The position numbers and the translations under genes are program-made. 10,340 bases of DNA from an uncultured Rhizobiaceae group bacterium (GTDB lineage Bacteria > Pseudomonadota > Alphaproteobacteria > Rhizobiales > Rhizobiaceae): NCBI GenBank assembly GCA_905479965.1, contig CAJQOR010000290.1, forward strand, positions 1-10,340, given 5' to 3'. Below, piece after piece: positions 1-5,906 of this stretch (its first letter is position 1; each line of letters opens with the position of its first letter). The notes under the pieces were generated by a model that saw only the letters and a list, made by a program, of their open reading frames with translations, ran no database searches and was not told the DNA's origin.

Positions 1-1
1 A

Positions 2-2314
2 TTAACATCTGGGACAACTTGGCACTCCGCAGCGCAGGTGACCAATTTTGGCGCCAACCAAACCATGATCGGTCTAAAAACGCACTCCATCAATCTCTAC
101 AAAGAAATGGCTGATGATCCAGATTATCCGATCAATTACCACCATGGCACCGGTGGATTGCGTCTCGCCTCAACGCAAGATCATATGGATGGATATACAC
201 ACTTCTTATCAGTAGCCAAAGGTATGGATGTTGACTGGGAAATTTTAGACCCAGAAGAATGTAAAAAACGTCACCCACTGATCACGACAGACAATATTTT
301 AGGCGCATTATGGGATCCGCTTGATGGCGATATCGACCCCGCACAATTGTGTCAGGCACTCGCACGTCGCGCGCGCAATGCCGGTGCTGAAATCTATCGA
401 TTTAACCCAGTTGAAGACCTCACCCAAAAAGAAGACGGCACTTGGATTGTTCATACAAAAGATGGTGACATATCTTGCGAGATGATCGTCAATGCTGGTG
501 GGTATCGTTGCAACGAAATTGGTAAGATGATGGGCGTAGAACATCCGGTTGCCTCCATGGAGCATCAATATATGCTCACCGAAGACATCCCAGAAATTGT
601 TGCTCTAGGGGATGATTTTCGTACTCCGCTCATTCGCTGCCCCACAGACGACTTTTATCAAAGGGCCGAGAAAAAAGGTCTGTTGATTGGCTTTTATGAA
701 CAAGATTGCCGAACCTGGGGGCTTGATGGCATTGATCCCAATTTCACCATGGCACTATGCCCTGACGATCTTGATCGGGTTGTTGATGTTATGGAAGGCG
801 CGTTTGCGCGACTTCCCTGTTTGCAAACAGCTGGTATCAAATCAATCGTCAACGGACCGATCACTTACACACCTGATGGACTTCCGTTAGTTGGCAAGAT
901 CCCGGGAAAGAAAAATGCCTATTGTATTACAGGTCTGAGAGCAGGTCTTGGCGAAGGTGGTGGCCATGGTTGGTTACTAGCGCAAATCATCGCTCATGGG
1001 GAAGCATGTTATGACACGTGGTGCATCGATCCGCGCCGCTTCACGCGATATGCAACAGAAGAATACACCGCGCTTAAATCAATAGAAGATTATCAAAACG
1101 AATTTCGTTTTCACATGCCGCATGAGCATCGCCCCGCTGGTCGGCCGATTAAAACGACACAGCTCACACCAAAGCTGGAAGAATTGGGGGCTGAGTTTGG
1201 CACTGTCAATGGTTGGGAACGGGCACTTTACTTCAAGCCAGAACCTGAATTTGTTGAAATGCATTCATTCAAATTCACCAACGCTTTTGACATTGTTCGA
1301 CGTGAAATTGAAAATTTGCAAGACAATGTCGGCATCATGGAAGTGTCAGGCTTTAACCGCTATGAAATTTGTGGAAAAAACGCCCATGATTGGCTGGATA
1401 CAATCATGTGTAGCCGCGTTCCAAAGAAGACTGGCAGAGTGGGCCTAACTTATTTCTTAAACCACGATGGAAACATAAAGGGAGAGGCGACACTTGCCAA
1501 TATATCAGATGATAAAATCTGGTATGGATCTGCAGCAGCATCAGAATACCATGACTGGGATTGGCTGCATGAACACTTGCCTAAAGATAGTGATATCACG
1601 ATCAAAAGTCTGACCAACACGCACAACATCCTTGTTGTAGCTGGGCCAAATTCGCGCAATGTCCTAAACATTGCAGCTCCACGTACTGATTGGTCGAAAG
1701 ACAGTTTTAAATGGCTCACATGCCAGAAAGTTCATATCGGGCACGTGGAAGCGATTGCCATGGCGGTTTCATTTTCTGGCGAACTTGCCTGGGAACTTCA
1801 CATAGCCAACGAGCAAGTGGCCTATGCGTTTGATACTCTTCAAAAAGCAGGCAAAGACTTTGGTATGAAACCATTTGGCTTATATGCAACCGAAAGCATG
1901 CGCTTAGAAAAAGGTTATCGTCATTGGAAAGCTGATCTCATTACTGAGTTTGACCCGATGGAAAGTGACCTTTCTCGGTTTGTTAAGATGGATAAAGATT
2001 TCATTGGCAAACAAGGCTTGGAGAAAAACATGCAAAACGGTCCACGCCGTGCGTTCGTCTCATTAACGATTGATGATTATCAAGCGCCCGCGCAACCGGG
2101 CGATTCCATTCTTAGCAACGATAAGGTTGTTGGCACGATTACGTCAGCGGCATGGGGATATCGCACAGGGGAAAATATAGCACTTGGCTTCATTGATCCA
2201 GATCACAACAAGCCAGATGCCGAGCTGATGGTCCAACATATTGACAAATTATCACCAGCGAAAATATCTGAAATGTGCCGATATGATCCACAGAACGAAA
2301 AAGTACGATGCTAA
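2..2314 (+). CDS. Dimethylglycine/sarcosine dehydrogenase-like FAD oxidoreductase fused to GcvT domain (5' truncated)
   Basis: This flavoenzyme probably oxidatively demethylates an N-methylated amine (dimethylglycine, sarcosine or similar) and passes the one-carbon unit to tetrahydrofolate. The frame is open from the window's first bases, so the true start lies outside. The GTG at 38 is internal, because in-frame codons before it read LTSGTTWHSAAQ, matching the mammalian DMGDH stretch LTAGSTWHAAG. The histidine at 23-25 aligns with the one that carries covalent FAD in DMGDH. Counting from the codon at 38: FAD (DAO) domain to about residue 345, with VNAGGY at 151 and VNGPITYTPDGLPLVG at 271; central domain with AGRP at 367; GcvT aminomethyltransferase fold about 410-665, with FSGELAWELH at 579 and RLEKGYRHWKADL at 622; GcvT C-terminal barrel about 670-750. 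Roughly 45 N-terminal residues, including the Rossmann GxGxxG, are missing. The family is secure; the substrate cannot be told from sequence. Confidence 0.9.
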   Translation, partial: LTSGTTWHSAAQVTNFGANQTMIGLKTHSINLYKEMADDPDYPINYHHGTGGLRLASTQDHMDGYTHFLSVAKGMDVDWEILDPEECKKRHPLITTDNILGALWDPLDGDIDPAQLCQALARRARNAGAEIYRFNPVEDLTQKEDGTWIVHTKDGDISCEMIVNAGGYRCNEIGKMMGVEHPVASMEHQYMLTEDIPEIVALGDDFRTPLIRCPTDDFYQRAEKKGLLIGFYEQDCRTWGLDGIDPNFTMALCPDDLDRVVDVMEGAFARLPCLQTAGIKSIVNGPITYTPDGLPLVGKIPGKKNAYCITGLRAGLGEGGGHGWLLAQIIAHGEACYDTWCIDPRRFTRYATEEYTALKSIEDYQNEFRFHMPHEHRPAGRPIKTTQLTPKLEELGAEFGTVNGWERALYFKPEPEFVEMHSFKFTNAFDIVRREIENLQDNVGIMEVSGFNRYEICGKNAHDWLDTIMCSRVPKKTGRVGLTYFLNHDGNIKGEATLANISDDKIWYGSAAASEYHDWDWLHEHLPKDSDITIKSLTNTHNILVVAGPNSRNVLNIAAPRTDWSKDSFKWLTCQKVHIGHVEAIAMAVSFSGELAWELHIANEQVAYAFDTLQKAGKDFGMKPFGLYATESMRLEKGYRHWKADLITEFDPMESDLSRFVKMDKDFIGKQGLEKNMQNGPRRAFVSLTIDDYQAPAQPGDSILSNDKVVGTITSAAWGYRTGENIALGFIDPDHNKPDAELMVQHIDKLSPAKISEMCRYDPQNEKVRC

Positions 2315-2316
2315 GA

Positions 2317-3579
2317 TTAATTCTGATTAATCGGCAAGGTCACTTTGATCACAAAACCCTTGCCATCAAGAACCTCAACGGTGCCTTTATGGGCATCAAC
2401 AATCTGCTTCACCAGCGATAGGCCTAAACCGTAACCTTCAACATTTTGTCGATCCGCACCACGATAAAACCGTTCAAAAATCTTGGGTTTATCAGCTTGC
2501 GAAATTCCATCTCCATGGTCGGTGACCGTCACAGACACATGATCACGTGATTGAACCAATTCAACAATCACAGGCGACTTACCATGTTTAAAAGCATTAC
2601 CGATTAAGTTACGGACCACGCGTTTTAACAAGCCAGCATTGCCATCGATCATCTGCGCTGATCCAGAGAAATCGATCTCTGAATAACGTTCGCATTCCTC
2701 ATCAATGATTTGCTCTAAATCAACAGCCTCCGTCAAATGGGTTGAATTGGCGCCATCTAGACGGCTCATTAATAAAATTTCTTCAATTAATCCATCAAGT
2801 TCTTCAATATCAGAGCGCAAAGCATCAAGACGTTTTTGCTCATGACGAGATTGATACATCTCAAGTCCCAAACGAATGCGGGAGAGCGGTGTTCTCAACT
2901 CATGCGACGCATTAGCAAGCAGGGTTTTGTGAGACGCAACAAGATTTTCAATTTGTTCAGTTGCATGATTAAAACTCGCAGCAAGGCTTGCAATCTCATC
3001 TTTACCTTCAACGACAACACGGGTTTTCAAATCTCCCATGCCAACCCTTTCCACACCCACTTTCAAGTTTTCCAAACGCCGGGTCAATCGCTTCACGAGG
3101 GGATAAGAAGCCAAGCCAATTGCCAGCGCGATGGAGCCCAAAACCAACAGTAATTTGATAAAACCACTATCCGTTCGGCTATCACTATACCGACCTGTAA
3201 AAAGCCAACGCCCATCGGGCAACTCAGCCAGGAACCCTTGATTATTGCCCTGATGATGCATGCCTTTTTTATCATCTTCATCAAATGGGAAATTAAAAAC
3301 TTCACCAATTGATGCGATCAACTCACCTTGCTGGTTAAACAAGCTTACATTCACATCGATATACTTAAACAGCTCTTCAAGCGCATTTTTCTGCTCAGCA
3401 ACGGGTTGATCACTATCCGGTAAAATATTGATTGCGAGTTGCCCGGCTGCTTCCTTAAACTCAAAATCTGTATCATCACGATTGCCAAGCCAAAAGAACA
3501 TGGATGTCAGTAAAACAACAAGGATCAAACCAAAGATGATCGTTGCATAAATCTGTAAATGAAGACGCCGTCTGATCAT
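2317..3579 (-). CDS. CpxA-like sensor histidine kinase (HAMP, HisKA, HATPase)
   Basis: This inner-membrane sensor kinase is the likely partner of the adjacent response regulator. The 420-residue protein has a first membrane helix at about 9-31, a periplasmic sensor region of about 105 residues, a second helix at about 139-161 and a HAMP linker to about 215. The phospho-acceptor is H226 in ASHELRTPLSR, followed by the N-box RNLIGNAFKHG (323-333), G1 DHGDGI (354-359), F-box FERFYRG (368-374) and G2 GYGLGLSLV (382-390). All catalytic boxes are intact. The arrangement and the HELRTPLSRIRLG segment recall E. coli CpxA (HELRTPLTRLQLG). The periplasmic part carries an acidic stretch, DEDD at 100-103, followed by MHH at 107-109. 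Its ATG is 3 bases past the regulator's stop, so the two are co-transcribed and probably translationally coupled. It ends 2 bases from the stop of the convergent oxidoreductase. Kinase identity is secure; the signal is unknown. Confidence 0.93.
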   Translation of the reverse strand: MIRRRLHLQIYATIIFGLILVVLLTSMFFWLGNRDDTDFEFKEAAGQLAINILPDSDQPVAEQKNALEELFKYIDVNVSLFNQQGELIASIGEVFNFPFDEDDKKGMHHQGNNQGFLAELPDGRWLFTGRYSDSRTDSGFIKLLLVLGSIALAIGLASYPLVKRLTRRLENLKVGVERVGMGDLKTRVVVEGKDEIASLAASFNHATEQIENLVASHKTLLANASHELRTPLSRIRLGLEMYQSRHEQKRLDALRSDIEELDGLIEEILLMSRLDGANSTHLTEAVDLEQIIDEECERYSEIDFSGSAQMIDGNAGLLKRVVRNLIGNAFKHGKSPVIVELVQSRDHVSVTVTDHGDGISQADKPKIFERFYRGADRQNVEGYGLGLSLVKQIVDAHKGTVEVLDGKGFVIKVTLPINQN

Positions 3580-3582
3580 GTT

Positions 3583-4272
3583 CTAATCCTGCTTCAGCGC
3601 AAAAACATATCCCGCACCACGGATCGTTAAAATACGTTTTGGCTGCTTGGGATCATCTTCAATCTGGTTACGAATGCGTGAGATATGAACATCAATCGAT
3701 CGATCGAACGCATCAAATTCCTGCCCTTTTAACCGGTCAATCAAAGTGTCGCGAGATAACACACGACCGGCGGACGCAGCCAATGTGTACAACAACGTAA
3801 ATTGGTGAGAAGTTAATTCGCATCGATTTTGATCAAGCGAGCAAATCATCGCGTCCGGATCAATTTCCAATCGCCCGAATTGAAGACTGCTATGGGTGAC
3901 ATGCTTTGTTTGTCCTCGGCGCATAACAGCTTTAATACGCGCCAAAAGCTCACGTGGCTCAAAAGGCTTACCCATATAATCATCCGCACCAAGTTCCAAT
4001 CCAACCACTCGGTCCATTGGATCACCCTTTGCAGTTAACATAATGATAGGAACATCCGAACGGGCTTTAATCACCCGGCAAATGTCCAAACCATCCATAT
4101 CAGGGAGCATGAGATCTAAAATAATGACGTCGAATTTCTTGTCATCTTCAAGCTGTATGCCTGTCACACCATTTGGAGCAATCTGCACGCTATATCCATT
4201 GCTTTGCAGATAATCACTGACCATATCAGCCAAACGGTTGTCATCTTCAATTAAAAGAATGGATTGTGACAT
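3583..4272 (-). CDS. CpxR-like OmpR/PhoB-family response regulator
   Basis: This cytoplasmic transcription regulator is probably phosphorylated by the kinase encoded just downstream. From the ATG at 4272 (229 residues) the receiver domain shows the acidic pair D10/D11, phospho-acceptor D53 in ILDLMLPDMDG, T80 and K102 in GKPF. The C-terminal winged helix (about 128-227) contains LTSHQFTLLYTLA and the recognition-helix region FDRSIDVHISRIR, and ends in the usual IRGAGYVF. The equivalent E. coli CpxR segments are LTGTEFTLLYLLA and FDRAIDMHISNLR, a close match. An in-frame TTG at 4302 would add ten low-complexity residues (NKNKNQRLD). The ATG at 4272 is preferred because AAAGG sits six bases before it and the receiver domain begins directly there. 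The gene lies between a CpxP-like gene and the kinase, and a CpxR-type box lies upstream of the first gene, suggesting autoregulation (inferred). Confidence 0.93.
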   Translation of the reverse strand: MSQSILLIEDDNRLADMVSDYLQSNGYSVQIAPNGVTGIQLEDDKKFDVIILDLMLPDMDGLDICRVIKARSDVPIIMLTAKGDPMDRVVGLELGADDYMGKPFEPRELLARIKAVMRRGQTKHVTHSSLQFGRLEIDPDAMICSLDQNRCELTSHQFTLLYTLAASAGRVLSRDTLIDRLKGQEFDAFDRSIDVHISRIRNQIEDDPKQPKRILTIRGAGYVFALKQD

Positions 4273-4278
4273 ATCAAG

Positions 4279-4283
4279 CCTTT
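4279..4283 (-). promoter_or_regulatory. Ribosome binding site fixing the regulator start
   Basis: On the minus strand AAAGG lies six bases before the ATG at 4272-4270. The upstream in-frame TTG at 4302 has no comparable purine-rich site at that spacing. This supports the shorter 229-residue response regulator. Confidence 0.6.
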
Positions 4284-4322
4284 GATTTTTATTTTTATTC
4301 AATGAGAACTGTTACATAAAAT

Positions 4323-4381
4323 GACCAGCCAACGGAACCCTTTTAGCGATATTTCGCTTTTGGAGCGCCCGTTGGCCAGCC
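4323..4381 (-). other. Intercistronic RNA hairpin between CpxP-like and regulator genes
   Basis: The arms 4328-4335 and 4369-4376 pair perfectly (GCCAACGG with CCGTTGGC). In the minus-strand transcript the stem extends outward to 4323 and 4381, giving 13 pairs, three of them G-U. In plus-strand RNA those three would be A-C mismatches, so the structure suits the operon's own message. Inside lie a three-pair UCC/GGG helix (with one U-G) and a five-pair AGCGA/TCGCT hairpin with a four-base loop (4345-4358). Only AUUUUAU follows the outer stem, so as an intrinsic terminator it is weak. It may act as an attenuator, an RNA-stabilising or processing site, or the 3' end of a small RNA from the CpxP-like gene's tail. 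The structure is seen; the function is inferred. Confidence 0.5.
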
Positions 4382-4449
4382 TTAAGTCGACTAACTTTAG
4401 TTCGCTAGCCTTGGGAGAGATAAATGTTTAATTTAAAACGAGCTATGCG

Positions 4450-5034
4450 TTAGTCGTCAAAACGCTTTTGCATACGCTCAACACGTTCTGCCAACCCTTG
4501 GCGTTGTTCAACCGTTAGGATCTCTGAAACTTCAGATACTGCATCCAACATAGTTTTACTGATCGTGTCAGCAGCAGCAAGGCGTTCGGTGCGAAGTGTT
4601 TCAATTGCAGCACGGTCAACATTTTCAGACGTTAGCAAATTAACAAGTTCAAATCCTGCGGCTTTAAACTCATCACGTAGCGGCTGCATCTCTTTGGCTG
4701 TCGCAAGAGCGATTTCGATGATCTGCTTTTCTTGCGCATCTGTTGCTTCAATTTCAACAGACATGTGGCGTGCAATCTTCGTGACGCGTTTTTCAAGTTC
4801 AGCTTCGCTCAATTGAGAAAATCCTGATCTTTTGCCACCCCAACCAGCTTTGTAAACATGGTTCTGATCCATATCAGTCATGGCAATTTTCGCATGTTGC
4901 GCAACATTGCTATTGGCAATGGCAGGAACCGCAATAGCTGATCCTAAGATAGCAACAGCCCCAACGCTAAGCGCAATGATCTTACCGCGTGTCATTTGAA
5001 ATTTGCTAGTTTGTGTTTCGTTTTCTTTCGTCAT
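4450..5034 (-). CDS. CpxP/Spy-like periplasmic LTxxQ-motif protein
   Basis: This predicted exported, helix-rich protein of the CpxP/Spy type has members that act as periplasmic chaperones or, like CpxP, damp the Cpx kinase. Of its 194 residues, about 17-40 form a hydrophobic export segment after a long polar N-region, with possible cleavage near AIAN. It could instead stay as a membrane anchor. The rest is charged and helical. A clear LTxxQ motif, LTVEQ, lies at 173-177, and a degenerate one, ATDAQ, at 97-101, matching the two-motif layout of the family. The start is well supported: AAAAGGAG (5041-5048) ends six bases before the ATG. It is first in a leftward cluster with the response regulator and kinase. 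The 177-base gap before the regulator holds a hairpin, and a CpxR-type box lies about 125 bases upstream. Family assignment rests on motif, size and context rather than high identity. Confidence 0.8.
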   Translation of the reverse strand: MTKENETQTSKFQMTRGKIIALSVGAVAILGSAIAVPAIANSNVAQHAKIAMTDMDQNHVYKAGWGGKRSGFSQLSEAELEKRVTKIARHMSVEIEATDAQEKQIIEIALATAKEMQPLRDEFKAAGFELVNLLTSENVDRAAIETLRTERLAAADTISKTMLDAVSEVSEILTVEQRQGLAERVERMQKRFDD

Positions 5035-5157
5035 GATTAACTCCTTTTAAAATTTCATTTAGAGATTTGGAGTGTTTGAAAGCTGTTTTGCTTTGGCCCC
5101 GTGGTCTCAACATGATGAGAATTTAGCAAGGCATTGTTTCTGACGTTTGTCGTGAAT

Positions 5158-5172
5158 GTAAAGAATTGTAAA
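5158..5172. promoter_or_regulatory. Candidate CpxR box (GTAAA-N5-GTAAA)
   Basis: Two GTAAA copies at 5158-5162 and 5168-5172 are separated by five bases and lie within a longer tandem TGTAAAG repeat with a 10-base period (5157-5163 and 5167-5173). This is exactly the E. coli CpxR consensus, one helical turn apart. It reads on the plus strand, while the CpxP-like gene it would control runs leftward and begins about 125 bases away. No convincing -35/-10 pair was found between them. The regulator in this cluster has a CpxR-like recognition region, which makes it the obvious candidate to bind here. Confidence 0.6.
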
Positions 5173-5206
5173 GGCAATATTAGAATTATAAATCAATAAG
5201 TTACAT

Positions 5207-5407
5207 TCAATTTTCTTTGTTCGCGATGAAATAAGTGATAGGAATTGCTATTAAAATACCTGCCAATAAACAGCCAATGAAATAGGGCCATGAAAACACA
5301 TCAGCGACAATTATTACAATTAGGCCGATCCAGGTAATCACCATTGCCACAAGTGTGTGTATAATCAGATGAAGTATCAATGCCATTCCTCCCGTTCTTT
5401 CATTCAT
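5207..5407 (-). CDS. Small two-helix inner-membrane protein, unknown function
   Basis: The 66-residue product is almost entirely hydrophobic: helix one about 8-35 and helix two about 38-62, ending in a short polar tail, NKEN. The end, GILIAIPITYFIANK, and the overall plan recall a family of roughly 60-residue alphaproteobacterial membrane proteins often mislabelled 'CTP synthetase' in databases; this is a memory-based resemblance, not a search. The start is uncertain. The ATG at 5407 has no clear ribosome site. Another ATG at 5386 has GGGAGGA abutting it, too close to be ideal. A TTG at 5380 would have it at about seven bases. The gene runs leftward, upstream of the CpxP-like gene but separated from it by 172 bases that include the CpxR-type box, so it is probably not in that operon. 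It is divergent from the DksA-like gene. Confidence 0.6.
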   Translation of the reverse strand: MNERTGGMALILHLIIHTLVAMVITWIGLIVIIVADVFSWPYFIGCLLAGILIAIPITYFIANKEN

Positions 5408-5547
5408 TCATTTCATAAAAGAAATATTCGGCAAATACATTGAGCTGAATCAAATACACAAGCATCTCTGTTCACTATGATTTTCACAACAAGCATCCAG
5501 GTAGGTTTTTGATAAAACGTGCCCAATACGCATGAAGGGAAATCACA

Positions 5548-5871
5548 ATGGTAGATACCGCACTTTTTAAATCTCGCCTTTTAAGACGCCGCAACGAGCT
5601 AGCCAATATGATTGGCACATACGAACAACGTTTGGACGAGCAAAAACCAAATGACAGTGAGGATCGCGCAACCGCGAGTGAAAACGATGAGGTTATGGAG
5701 GCCCAAGTTGAAGCGGAATACGCTGAAATAAAAGCAATCGATGCAGCGCTTAGACGCGTAGACAATGATGTTTACGGTATTTGCCTATCGTGTGACGGGC
5801 AAATTTCAAACGAACGTCTTGATGCCGTTTTGCATGCCACATTATGCCGACGTTGCATGGAAGCTAGCTAG
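5548..5871 (+). CDS. Short DksA/TraR-family zinc-finger protein
   Basis: This is a cytoplasmic protein that probably acts on RNA polymerase through the secondary channel, like DksA, tuning transcription under stress or starvation. The 107 residues form a helical hairpin (about 5-70) and then a C4 zinc finger with C79, C82, C100 and C103 (CxxC-x17-CxxC, the DksA spacing). The tip of the hairpin carries DSEDRA at 36-41, which fits the DxxDxA motif that DksA uses at the polymerase active site, so DksA-like activity is plausible. It is shorter than E. coli DksA (151) because the N-terminal extension is missing. The start is supported by AAGGGA at 5535-5540, seven bases before the ATG. It converges on uxaC with 35 bases between stops. 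A stretch resembling a -10 (TATGAT, 5476-5481) lies upstream without a clear -35. Family is secure; the exact role is not. Confidence 0.88.
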   Translation: MVDTALFKSRLLRRRNELANMIGTYEQRLDEQKPNDSEDRATASENDEVMEAQVEAEYAEIKAIDAALRRVDNDVYGICLSCDGQISNERLDAVLHATLCRRCMEAS

Positions 5872-5906
5872 AGCGCTTTAATTAAAAACACCTAGCCCAA
5901 AACGAT

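Noticed and set aside
4273..4302. Ten-residue N-terminal extension of the response regulator from a TTG at 4302
   Set aside because: The residues are low complexity, the receiver domain begins right after the ATG at 4272, and only that ATG has a well-placed ribosome site.
4388..4404. Small inverted repeat CGACTAA-CT-TTAGTTCG in the intercistronic gap
   Set aside because: The loop is only two bases and one base is bulged, so it is too tight for a stable hairpin; it may add to the neighbouring structure, but alone it is weak.
4424..4453. Nine-residue frame MFNLKRAMR on the plus strand with a GGGAGA site before it
   Set aside because: It overlaps the end of the CpxP-like gene on the opposite strand and leads to no downstream gene. 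A short purine run before an ATG is expected by chance.
5476..5481. TATGAT as a -10 for the DksA-like gene
   Set aside because: No -35 element lies at 16-18 bases upstream, and such hexamers are common in AT-rich DNA.
5864..5906. Possible terminator between the DksA-like gene and uxaC (GCTAG ... CTAGC arms)
   Set aside because: The arms are only five bases with a long AT-rich loop and no T-run directly after; the T-run at 5931-5938 belongs to uxaC's lysine codons.
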